Assembly (NCBI GenBank): GCA_028456385.1
Contig: JALNQF010000209.1
Location: 1 to 64,000, forward strand
DNA length: 64,000 nt
DNA from: Ophiosphaerella korrae
Taxonomy: Eukaryota > Ascomycota > Dothideomycetes > Pleosporales > Phaeosphaeriaceae
Direction of reading: 5' to 3'
A program made the translations under genes and the position numbers. The notes beneath the pieces are model-generated. The model made no database searches, was not told where the DNA came from, and saw only the letters and a program-made list of their open reading frames with translations. Below are positions 1-12,100 of this stretch, piece by piece. How positions within the stretch are numbered: the first letter of the stretch is position 1; each line of letters opens with the position of its first letter.

Positions 1-692
1 TATACTTACTATTACTCTTATATTTATAAACTCCTTTAACTTATCTACTATAAAAGTAGGCTTTATAAGCTTCTTAAAAAGGTCTAGTATATTAGCTAGG
101 AGTATTTATATAAGTAGAAATACTAGCGCTTTTATAAATTTTTATATTACTTCTTTAGTATTTAGTTTTAGAGTATTAATCTACCTAAGCTTTTTTATAT
201 AGTTCTTTTATTTATCTATTTTTTTAAGAGGTTATTTTAGATCTATTTTTATTTCTATATTATTAAATTAGGTCTACTTAGATTTAAGGAATTTAGCCTC
301 TTTTTTATAATTATTTTATATAGCTAGAATAAGTACTAAGGGCTCTTAAGTCCTAAACCTTACTATAGTAATGTATATAGTTTTAGCAATATCTTTCTCT
401 ACTAGATCTTCTTTTATTTTTAGTTACTATATCTAGAATCTATTATATTTTTCTATACTTACTATTCTATCTTCTTCTAAATTATCTATTATACTCTTAA
501 GTAAGTTTATTACTACTATTATCTAAGGCTATACTAGCTATTATATTATAGGGTTTAGCGTTACCTAAGAGTCTATTTCTCTATACTTTAGGTCTTATAT
601 TCTCTACTAGATATACTAGATTATTATATTATTCTAGTTGCCTCTTACTCTAATCTATTTAATAAACCCTTAGTAAGTTCGCTCTATACCCT
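1..692. repeat. Unclassified RIP-degraded AT-rich sequence
   Basis: This stretch is dominated by TA-rich words and has almost no CA or TG dinucleotides, the usual outcome of RIP. It contains no long open frame and none of the gypsy LTR or pol words found further right. It is the left flank of the target into which retroelement A1 inserted: the last five bases, attag at 693-697, recur at 7552-7556 directly after A1. The same older sequence therefore resumes at 7557. I cannot assign a family. Confidence 0.6.
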
Positions 693-697
693 ATTAG

Positions 698-1138
698 TGT
701 TATAGCTATAACAAGAGAAAACTAATTTAAACTAATTAGCCTTACTATAGATAACAACAATATATATAACCTATAGGATAATAAACTAGACTAAGAGACT
801 AACTATAATAGGGATACGTAATAAATTCGCGATTCGCGATCTTAGCAAATATAAAGTATAAAGCTAAATACGTAATAAATTTATAATTCGCGATCTTAGT
901 AAATACAAAGTATAAAGCTAGCTAAGAAGCCTAGGTATATAGTTAGTAGTAATATATATCGTTAGGATAGTATTAGTAATTTAATTATTAACTACAAGTA
1001 ATAATACTAAGATAGTTACAAAACATCTTCTATTATTTATAGCCTATTATAGATTATAATATAAGCTCTTGCTATTACTTCTAAATCTCCTAATAACTTA
1101 AAGGCTACTAGGAAGTTAACCCTAGGCAACCTATTATA
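698..1138 (+). repeat. 5' LTR of A1 (LTR family I)
   Basis: 441 bp, starting tgttatagctataac and ending near ctattata (TG...CA decayed to TG...TA). Inside, at about 810-920, a segment ending aaagtataaagcta occurs twice, each copy with a cgcgat-containing palindromic core. The paired LTR at 7165-7551 has one copy. Confidence 0.88.
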
Positions 1139-1200
1139 CCTTACTAATTTAGATATTAAGAGGAGTAAAGCGTAAGTAAGCGTATAGTCTAGCTAAAATA

Positions 1201-4200
1201 ATAGTAGAAAGTTTAACTAAATAAACTAGTAAAGTACTAAAGAGTAGTTATAAATTAGATAGTACTATATAAGAAATAATTAAAGATTGTATAAATAACT
1301 TAATCTCTAATAATAAAGATATAAAGATAGTAATTAATACTTTAGAAACGTAGAATAAAAAACTATAAGATTACGTAAAATAGAATAAAGTATAAATTAA
1401 AGCTATTATTAAAGGTTAGAACTAAATAGAACTAATTACCTAATATCTAGAGATAAGTGCGATAAAGAAACTACCTAAGATACTAGTACTTAAGAAATTT
1501 AATAGAATAAGAGAAAAACTAAGACCTTTTATAGTATTAGTATAACTTTAGATAGATATATAAGTACTACACTTTAATATAGAAGAAAAAAAGGTAATAT
1601 ATATTAGACTATACCTTAAAGAAGATATAATAAGATAGTATAAACCTTACTAGATAGACTATATAATATACGCCCTAATAATATAAAAAGATAAAACTAG
1701 AGCTATCTTTAGAAGTTATAAATACTTTACTAAGCAAATAAGAGTAGTATTTAAGAATATAGATATTACTTAATAAGTAGAAGAAATGCTTAAAAGACTT
1801 ATATAATAGAAAAGTATTCTTAAGTACGTATTAAAATTTAAATAACTATTATAAAATATAGAATAGAATAAGTTAGCCTTAATATTATAATTTAAATAAA
1901 GATTAAATAAGAAAATCTAATATAAAATAATCTATATAAAGAAACCTAGAATACTAGAAGCTTTAAAATAATAGGTAATATAAATTAATAACGATCTTTA
2001 AGAATAGAAGAAAAATAAGTATAGTAGCTAACCTAGAAATTAGGATATTAGAGACCCTATAATCCTTAACACTAACAAAGATAAGAAGAAAAAGAATAAA
2101 AACTTTATATACTTTAACTATAGTAAGAAAGGCTACTATATAAAAGACTACTAATTACAAAAGAAAAAAGATATAGTATATTATAAATATAGAAAACTAG
2201 AACACTTTATAAAAGATTATAGAAGTAAGGACTATAGAAAAGATAAAGAAAACTAGTTAAAAATAACTAAGAAAAAGAAAGAAGTACTACAAGTATAAGC
2301 TAAGCCCTAGAAAAAAGTAGCTAGGAGTAAAGAAATACAATATATAATACTCTATTAGACTTTTTATTATAAAGATAACTACTATATATATCTTTTTAGT
2401 AAATAAGAAGTAAAATACTTTTTATAGAAAAATAGAGTAGTAGTAATAAAAGAAAAAATAAAAGCGTAGCTAGAAAAAATAGTATACGTAATAGACCTAC
2501 TAATAGAAGACTTAGAAAGGGAAAAGCCCTAGACCCTATTAATCTAAGCTAAAGGACTAGCACTAAATAAAGAAACTACTATAGCTTCTTCTAAAAGACT
2601 ATAAGAAAGTAAGAAATAAGTTAGTATAAAAAGTATAGAGTATACCTAGCTAGATATATATAGCTATAATAGCTATATAACTATAGATATAAAAGAATAA
2701 AATAAAGATTAGAAGTTTATTTAAAAATACTTACTAGTTATAAGTATAGAGGAAGTATATAAAGACTAGAAAGATTGTAATCCTAAAGAAATAAAGTTTA
2801 TACTATTTTAGGAATAGATAAAGTAATATATAGTAGTAGTAGGAAGAATACCTATATAGAGAGAGTAGTAGTACTTTATAAAGAAAACGCGATAGATTAA
2901 TAAAGCTTATATACTAAGAGTACTATTAGTATACTATATCCTAATAATAGATATACCTAGGAGGGACAAATACTAGAAAGGGAATAACAAGATAATAGAT
3001 CTAAAATATCTAGTATACTTTAAAGTATTATAGATATTATACCTAGATAAGAATTATATTATATATAGAAACTCTAAAGTAAATAATAATATATAGCCTA
3101 TTAAAAGAAGAAGCTATAATTATATAAGAGTAATTCTAGTAGAAGATATCTAAGGATAGAAAGTAATACTAGAAGAAAGATACCTAGTAGTAAGGCTAGG
3201 ACCTAAACTATCTAAAAAATATATCTAAAGAAGACTATAGTATAAGTATAAGTATAATAAATATCTAAAATATAAAGAATATAAACTTAAAGTAAAGCTA
3301 TAGCTCTAGAAAAATAGATAATTTATAAAAAAGTTTAAGTAAGAATAGCTAGAAAGTATAAGAGGCTTATATATTATAAAGATAGGTACTTACTAAAGAA
3401 AGAAAGTATAAATAATAATTAATAGTAGAGCTACAAGAAACTTTATATTAAAGAAGTTTATAGAACACTAAAGAATAGAATATAGTTATAGATATAATAA
3501 TAATTAATAATAAACAAGATATAATACTAGGAATGCTATAGTTATAGATAACTAACCTATATATTAATTAGAGAATAGGAGAAATTAACTATAATAAAAT
3601 AAATATATTAAAAGCTAATATAAGTACCTATAAAAGAGAATTCCCTAAAGAATATAAGAAATAGGAAAAACAGCTTATAGAGCCTAAAGACTATTTCCTA
3701 GAATATTAACTATAGGATTTAGTAATAGAACTAGAAAAGGATAAAAAAGTAAAATAGAGCCTAGTCTATAGAAAAATAGAAGAAGAATCTAAGATTAAAC
3801 AAGTATTTATTAAAAACGTACTAAAGAAAAGATAGATATAAGAATCTAAATCTTTAGTAGTATATAGACTTATATTTATAGACAAAAAGAGAATAAGTAA
3901 TAAAAGACTTTACGTAGATTTTAGAAAAACTAATATAATTATAAATAAGAACTAATACTCTTTACTATAAATAGATAAAATACAAGATAAGTTATAAAGA
4001 GTAAAGATCTTTATAAAGTTAGATATCTAAAATATATACTACTAGATTAGAATTAAGAAAAGTAATAAATAGAAAATAGTATTTAGAACATAATATAGAC
4101 TATATAAGTACCTAGTTATACCTTTTAGCCTAATAAATATACTAGTAGCCTTCTAAGAAAAGATTAATATAGTACTAAGAGAGTACTTAGACGTATTTAT

Positions 4201-6546
4201 ATTTGTATACCTAGATAATATCTTTATATTCTTAGAAATAGAAGAAGAATATATATAATATATATACAAGGTACTAGAAAAACTAGTAGAGAGTAAACTA
4301 TTCCTTAAGATAAGAAAATACAAATTCTATACAAAAGAAATAGATTTCCTTAGATTTATTATAGAACTAGGAAAAATTAAGATTAACTTAGAAAAGATTA
4401 AGTTAATTAACAAATAGCTAACACTAAAGAACCTAAAAGAAGTATAATAGTTTTATAGGTTAGTAAACTTTTATAGAAAGCTAATAGTAAGATAGTCTAA
4501 AGATATAGAACTAATAATAAGACTTATAAAGAAAGATACGCTATTTAAATAGATAAAGGAATGTAATAAAGTATTTAACAAAATTAAAAGGAAATTTATA
4601 GAAAACCTAGTTATTAGAATATATAACTTAGAACTACTAGTAATAGTAAAAATAGACGTATCTAACTTAGTCTATAGAATAGCACTAATACAAGAAGACC
4701 TAAAGACTAAAAAAGAATATTTAGTTAAATACTTCTCTAAGAAAATAAAAATAATAGAACTTAACTACCTAATCTATAATAAAGAGATACTAGTAATTTA
4801 TAAAGTATTTAAATAATAGAGAGTATACTTATAAAGAGTAAAATATAAAATAAAGGTTTATATAGATTATAAGAACTTTATAGGATTTATACTAAATAAA
4901 GAACTATTATAATACTATATAAGATAGTAGAAATTCTTATTAATATTTAATTTAGAAATTATATATATAAAAGAGAAAGATAATTAATTTATAGATACTT
5001 TTAGTAGAAGACTAGACTTATAAAAAGAAGTAAACACTACTAGTATAGTTCTAGTAAAGAATAAAGAAGGATACTTAGTCTTAAATATACTTAAAATAGC
5101 TACAACACTTAAAAGAAAAAGTAGCAAGCTAGATAAATAGATTTAAAAAGTAACTAGAAAAGTATCTAAAGAAATAGAGAAGCTAGAAAGCTAAGAAAGA
5201 CTTATATAAGCTTATAGAAGAATATATATTCTAAAAAAGATCTAAAGAGAATTTATATAATAATTCTATAAACTACTAGTATATAGACACTAAGGAATTA
5301 ACAAAACCTTAGATAGACTACTATAGGACTACTATATCTTAAAAGTAAGATAACTAGTAATAAAGGTACTAAGAAACTATATAGAATACTAAAGAAATAA
5401 ATATAGTAGATACGTACTATATAGAATACTATAACTAATAGAGGTACTAAAATAACTATAGAGAGTTATTACAATAGACTTTATTATAAAACTACTAAAG
5501 TCTAAAGACCTAATATTAAGAGTTAAGTATAATAGAATCTTAATAATAGTAGATAAGCTTATAAAGTATTCTTACTTTAGACTATATAAAGAGAAAAGTA
5601 GGATAGAGGTTACTATATACTAAGTTCTAGAAACTATAATTAGTTAATATAGAATACCTAATAAAATTATTATAAATAGAGATATAAGATTTATATTAAA
5701 ATTATAGGGAATAATAATAGCGCAATTAGGAATATAATACGTAATATCTACTATATATTATCTATAGATAGATAGATAGTTAAAATAAATAAATTAGATA
5801 GTAGAGTAATACTTAAGATACTACCTTAACTATAACTAAAATAACTAGGTATAGCTACTACCTATAGTATAGCTAGTATATAATAGTATAAAGAATATAG
5901 TAATAAGAGTATTACTCTTCTTTATAAACTATAGATTTAACCCTAATATATATAGAATACTATAATTATAAATATCTTAGTTTTTAAAAGGAGAAAATTT
6001 TACTAATAGACTTAAAAAAATACACAATTAACTAAAATAGAATATAGAATTCCTATACAATTAAATAGTAAAATACTACAACAAAAAATATAAAGAAAGA
6101 CTTTAATTTAAAGTAAGAGAAAAAGTATAGTTAGTATAAAAGAATATTAAGAGTAAACAACCTAGTTTAAAACTAGACTACGTTAAAATAAGACTATATA
6201 AAATTAAGAAAGAAGTTACACTAGTTATATTTAAACTAAAGCTACTAAATAAGATAAGGATATACCTAACTTTCTACGTAGCACTACTTAAGATAGTACT
6301 ATAAAATATAGAACTACTAGTATATAAAGTAGATATATATAGAGAATAAGAAGAATAAGAAGTTAAAAAAATCCTAGTATACTAGTTCTATAATAGTAGG
6401 AACTACTATTTAGTAAAATAGATAGGTATAGACAAAAAAGGATAACTATAGGAAGAAATATAGGAACTAGAAGATAATCTTAATTACTCTAAGAAACTAG
6501 AGGACTTCTAAAGTTAAAACCCTCTAGACTACCTTATAGTAAACTA
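1201..6546 (+). pseudogene. Decayed gag-pol polyprotein of A1
   Basis: Reading TAG/TAA as ancestral Gln gives one continuous frame to a stop at 6544-6546. The probable start codon at 1201-1203 is ATA, an ATG decayed by G-to-A. Two retroviral-type zinc knuckles lie at about 2110-2225, with several Cys now Tyr. The protease motif Asp-Ser-Gly reads Asn-Ser-Arg at 3421-3429. The RT catalytic YLDD is YLDN at 4207-4218. The integrase His-His zinc finger is near 5271-5310, its first Asp near 5475 and its second near 5675. A chromodomain-like segment ends the protein at about 6340-6510. About 120 bp present in A2 after the protease motif (near 3460) is missing here. Every change fits RIP transitions apart from that deletion. 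Confidence 0.85.
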
Positions 6547-7164
6547 AGAAAATTAGTATTACTAGCGCTAAATAGAGAGGTATTAGGAATATCTAATATA
6601 ATAAGAGTAAGAACAGCCTAAACTATATCCTTAAGGTCTATCTTAGCCTCGAAGGTACAAGACTATTTAGATAATTTAGCGTTATTATAAGCCTTTATCT
6701 TATAAAAACACTTAATATAAGAATAAAGATCTACTAGCTTATAAAAAGTTAGCTTATACTTAGCTTTAGCCTCTATAAGCTATAATAATAGTATCTCTTA
6801 AGCCTAGTTAATAGCTTACCTTATATAACTTAGTAAAAAGAGACTATATAGAAATTAAGTACTTATACTCTATAAGAAAAATACTAGATAGTATATACTT
6901 ATACTAAATATTAGCTAGGATATACTTGTTATAGTATTTACTATCCTTTAAAGACACAAGACAAGTAAGTTTTAATTAAGTATAATAGGCGTAAGGAAAT
7001 ATTTTAACCCTATTACAAGTAATACAAGTAATAAGAAGGAGTTTATTATAGTTAGAACGTAAAGATATACAGAATAATAAAGAGTTAGAAATAAACAAAG
7101 AAACTAGACTAATAACTTTAGGCCTAGGGTAGAGAAATAAGAACCTACCTAAAGAAAAGAATAG

Positions 7165-7551
7165 TATTATAGCTATAACAAGAGAAAACTAATTTAAACT
7201 AATTAGCTCTACTATAGATAATAACAATATATATAACCTATAAGATAATAAACTAGACTAGGAGACTAACTATAATAGGGATACGTAATAAATTTATAAT
7301 TCGCGATCTTAGTAAACACGAAGTATAAAGCTAGCTAAGAAGCCTAGGTATATAGTTAGTAGCAATATATATTATTAGGATAGTATTAGTAATTTAATTA
7401 TTAACTACAAGTAATAATACTAAGATAGTTATAAAACATCTTCTATTATTTATAGCCTATTATAGATTATAATATAAGCTCTTACTATTACTTCCTAATC
7501 TCCTAACAACCTAAAGGCTACTAGGAAGTCGACCCTAGGCGACCTATTACA
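7165..7551 (+). repeat. 3' LTR of A1
   Basis: 387 bp, near-identical to 698-1138 apart from RIP differences and the loss or gain of one internal repeat copy of about 54 bp. It ends ctattaca and is followed by the target duplication attag (7552-7556). A purine-rich tract just upstream (about 7150-7164) is the likely plus-strand primer. Confidence 0.88.
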
Positions 7552-7556
7552 ATTAG

Positions 7557-8672
7557 TATCTTCTAGTTTCTAGATTAAACTAAATCTATCTATTAAGTAT
7601 TAAAGCCTTTCTTTCTTTATAGTTATTAACGTAGTAATTTAGGTCTCTATACTTAAAATAACTATAAAAGTCTAAACTTATACTTACTATATTATTCTAA
7701 TACTAAGGTCTTACGTTATTCTAAAATAGTAGTAGAAAGTTTTTTTAAAATTATAGCCTTATTATAAAAAGTATTACTAACTATAGGTTTACTATAGCCT
7801 AAGAGGTCTATAAATACTTATCTACCTTAATTTATCTTTCTATAACTAAGTATACCTCTAGTAGCTAGATAAGTTCTTAGGCTCTAGTATTTAGGTTATT
7901 TATAGCTATAAAGGTAATTACTTAGAGTTTTATTATTTTAAAGTATTCTATAAGATTATTAACTTCTAATTATATAACTTCTATTCCTAGAAGTATTTAG
8001 ACTCTCTTCTATCCTTAAGTCTAGTTATAAGAGTTAGGTATAGGCTTTATATTAAGAAGCCTAAATATTCCTTTAAGTATTATATATAGCTATTTCTTAT
8101 AGCTTATAAGCTTTAGTATACTTATAGTTCCTTTAAAGGCTAAGTTAAAACGTTTTACTTATAGGTCTCTCTATACTAGCTAGTTAAAGTACTTCTAGAT
8201 TATTTAAAAGTTAAAGTCTTCTATATTTTTATTACTTAGGTTATATTTATTAAAGACTTTTTATAGGTAGTACTTATTAAGTCTTTTTACTAGGTAGTAT
8301 CTCTTTATAGCCTTTATAATTATTTTTACTCTTTAGTACTTTATAAACTAAGAGCTAAAGTTATTAAAGTAGTTTTAGAGAGAGAAGTTATCTATAAGTA
8401 AGTATTACTATAGCTAGGTTTAGAGTACTTCTTCTATTTCTTCTTATTATACTTTATTAGACCCTTAGAACTTGTTTCTTATTACCTCTCTAACCTTTAC
8501 TTAATCTTTAGCTTTCTCTACTTCTATAAACTTAGTTATACTTTATTTAATAATATCTTTTCTTATTCTATTACTAAATATAATAATATTATAGATCTAG
8601 TCTCTAATAAGCTATCTATAAAAGATTACTTATTCCTTAATACTATCTAGAAACTCTATTATATTAGTACTA
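7557..8672. repeat. Unclassified RIP-degraded matrix with a minus-strand reading frame
   Basis: This sequence flanks A1 on the left and A2 on the right and belongs to neither. Read on the minus strand from 8672 downward, with TAG/TAA taken as Gln, it gives a fairly long charged and Gln-rich frame over about 8280-8670, so it was probably once coding. I do not recognise the product; an older retroelement gag or a decayed host gene are both possible. It continues the sequence of 1-692. Confidence 0.5.
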
Positions 8673-8677
8673 GTAAA

Positions 8678-9107
8678 TATTATAGGCGTAACAAGAGAAA
8701 TCGAAATAGAACTAATTAGTCCTAACGTAAGTAATAACGAAACATAGGATAAGTAGGGTAATAACCTAGATTAGGAAATAAACTACAACCTAGATATATA
8801 ACCTATAGAGTAATCTATAAATATATATAATAGATTAGAGTAATCTATAAATATATATAATAGATTAGAGTAATCTATAAGGTTATATAAATAGATTAGT
8901 ATAAGTATATAGTAATAGTAATGCGTATTATTAAGATAGTATTAGTAATTTAATTCTTTAACTATAGAACGCTAATATAAGATAATTATAAGATATCTTC
9001 TATTATTTATAGTTATTATAGATTATAAATACAAACTTCTATTATTAACTCTTAATCTACTAATACCCTAATAGCTACTAGTAGTTAACGTAAGTAGCCT
9101 TATTACA
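8678..9107 (+). repeat. 5' LTR of A2 (LTR family II)
   Basis: 430 bp, running from tattataggcgtaac to tattaca. It contains two to three tandem copies of a unit of about 31 bp with the core taatctataaatatatat (about 8810-8900); the 3' copy (15255 onward) has one more unit. The matching target duplication is gtaaa. Confidence 0.87.
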
Positions 9108-9165
9108 CCTTACTAATTTAGATATTAGAAGAAGTAAAGCGTAAGTAGCGTATAGTCTAGCTAAT

Positions 9166-12100
9166 ATAATAGTAGAAAGTTTAACTAAAAAGAGAGGTAA
9201 AGCACCTCTAAGTAGTTACAAGTTAGATAGAACTAACTAGGTAGTAGTTAAGATATACCTAAATAACCTAATTACTAAGAAAGGGGATATACAACTAATA
9301 ATTAATACCCTAAATATATAGAATAAAGAACTATAAGATTATATTAAGTAAAATAAAATTTAAATTAAGGCTATTATAGAAGGATAAAACTAGATAGAAT
9401 AAATTACCTAGAGACTAGAAATAAGTACGATAAAGAAGCTACCTAAGATACCTATACTTAAGAAATTTAATAGAATAAAGGAAAAATTAAGACTCTTTAT
9501 AGTAGTAGTATAACTATAGATTAATATATAAGTACTATACTTTAATAGAGAAGATAAAAAGGTAATATATATTAGAATATACCTTAAAGAAGATATAATA
9601 AGATAGTTTAAATCCTACTAGATAGATTATATAATACACGCGCTAAGAATATAAAAAGATAAAACTAGAGCTATCTTTAGAAGTTATAAATACTTTACTA
9701 AACGAATAAAAGTAGTATTTAGTAATATAGATATTACCTAATAAGCTAAAGAGAAGCTTAAAAGGCTTATATAATACAAGAGTATCTCTAAATATATATT
9801 ATAGTTTAAATAACTATTATAGAATATAGAATAGAATAAAGTATTACTAATATTACAATTTAAATAAAGATTAAACTTAAAAATCTAATACAAGATAATT
9901 TATATAGAAAAACTAAGAATACTAGAAGCTTTAAAATAATAAGTAATATAGATAGATAATAACTTTTAAGAATAGAAGAAAAATAAATATAGAGGATAAC
10001 CTAGAAATTAAGACGCTAGAGACCTTATAATCCTTAACGCTAATAAGGATAAGAAATTTAAGAAGAATAAAGACTTTACGTACTTTAGATATAATAAGAA
10101 AGGCTACTACGTAAAAGACTACTAGTTAAAATAAAAAAAGAATATAATATATTATAAATATAGGAAACTAAGATACTTTACAAAAGACTATAGAAGTAAA
10201 GACCTAAAGAAAGAAATATAGTTAAAAATAACTAAGAATAAAAAAGAAGTACCTAAGATATAAGCTAAATCTTAAGAGAAAGTAACTAAGAGTAAAGAAA
10301 TATAGTATATAATACTCTATTAGACTTTTTATTACAAGGATAACTACTATATATATCTTTCTAGTAAATAGAGAGTAAGATAGTTCTTATAAAAGAATAG
10401 AGTAGTAGTAATAAAAGAAAGAATAAAAGTATAGCTAGAAGAAATAGTATATATAATAGACCTACTAATAGAAGATTTAGAAGAGGAAGAGCCCTAGATA
10501 CTATTAATCTAGGCTAAAGGATAGGTATAGGATAAAGAGACTACAATAGTCTCCTCTAAAGAATTACAAGGAGATAAGAAATAAACTAATATAAGAGGTA
10601 CTAAGTACGCCTAGTTAAGAGTATATAGCTACAATAGCTATATAATAATAGATATAGAAGAATAAAATAAAGAATAGAAATTTGTTTAGAAATACTTACT
10701 AGTTATAAGTATAGAGGAAGCGTATAAAGACTAGAAAGAACGCAATTCTAAAGTAAAAAAGTTTATAATATTCTAATAATAGATAGAGTAATATATAGTT
10801 ATAATAGGTAGAATACTTATATAAAGAGAATAGTAGTTCCTTGTAAGAAAAACTTAATAGATTAATAAAGCCTATATACTATAAGTACTAATAGTATACT
10901 ATATCCTAATAAATATAAGACCTAGAATAGATAGTTACTAGGTAAGGGACAATAAGAGAATAAACCTAGAATACTTAGTACATACTAAGATATTATAGAT
11001 ATTATACCTAAATACAAATTACTATATATATAGAGAACTTAAGGTACGTAATTATATATAGCTTATACAAGGAAAAGGATATAATTACGTAAACGTAATT
11101 ATAAGAAAAGATATCTAAGGTTAGAAAATAATTAAAATACCTAATAAAGAATATATAGTAATTAGACTAGGCCTTAAACTATCTAAAGAATGTATCTAAA
11201 AGAAGCTATAGTATAAATATACCTATAATAAATACTTAAAATATAAAAACTATAAACATAAAATAAGATAATAGCCCTAGAAGAATAGATAATTTAAAGA
11301 AAAACCTAAGTAAGAAAAGCTAGAAAGTATAGGAGGCCTATATATTATAAAAATAGGTATATACTAAAGAAAGAGAGTATAAATAATAATTAATAGTAGA
11401 GCTACAAAGAACTTTATATCTAAGAAGTTTGTAAAAGGCTAAGGAATAACTTATACTATAAAGAAGTACCTTTAACAACTAAGTATAATTAAAAGAAAAC
11501 TATTCTAAGAACTTATAAGGTTTAAAATAATACTCTCTACGCTAAAGCTAAAAAGATTAGAAATTAAGAATATAGTTATAGATATAACAATAATTAATAA
11601 TAAATAAGATATAATACTAGGAATACTATAGCTATAGATAACTAACCTAAGAATTAATTAGATAATAGAGAGAATTACTTACTCTAAGAAGAAAATATTA
11701 AAAGCTAACATAATTATATATAAAGGAAAATTCCTAGAAGAATATAAGAGATAAGAAAAGTAACTTATAGAACCTAATAACTACTTTCTAGACTATTAAC
11801 TATAGAATTTAGTAATAGACCTAGAAGAAAAGAAGAATATAGGATAGAGTCTAGTTTATTAAAAAACTAAAGAAGAATTAAAGATTAAACGCGTATTTAT
11901 ATAAAATATAATAAAGAAAGGATAGATATAAGAATCTAAATCCTTTGTAGCTTATAGACTTATATTTGTAGACAAAAAAAAGATAGATAAAAAAAGACCT
12001 TGCGTAGATTTTAGAAAAACTAACGTAATAATAGACAAGAACTAATACCCCTTACTATATATAGACGAAATACAAGATAGGCTATAGAAAGCCTAAATCT

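Larger units (their letters stand above)
698..7551 (+). mobile_element. Gypsy chromovirus A1, full length, RIP-inactivated
   Basis: The element is bounded by two LTRs (698-1138 and 7165-7551) and by a perfect 5-bp target duplication, attag, at 693-697 and 7552-7556. The left end is TG and the right end CA; the start of the right LTR has decayed to TA. The order gag, protease, reverse transcriptase, RNase H, integrase, chromodomain is that of Ty3/gypsy chromoviruses, which copy their RNA into DNA and integrate via a DDE integrase with a chromatin-reading tail. The left LTR is 54 bp longer than the right because it carries an extra copy of an internal repeat of about 54 bp. Dozens of in-frame TAG/TAA codons stand where Gln is expected. 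Confidence 0.9.
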
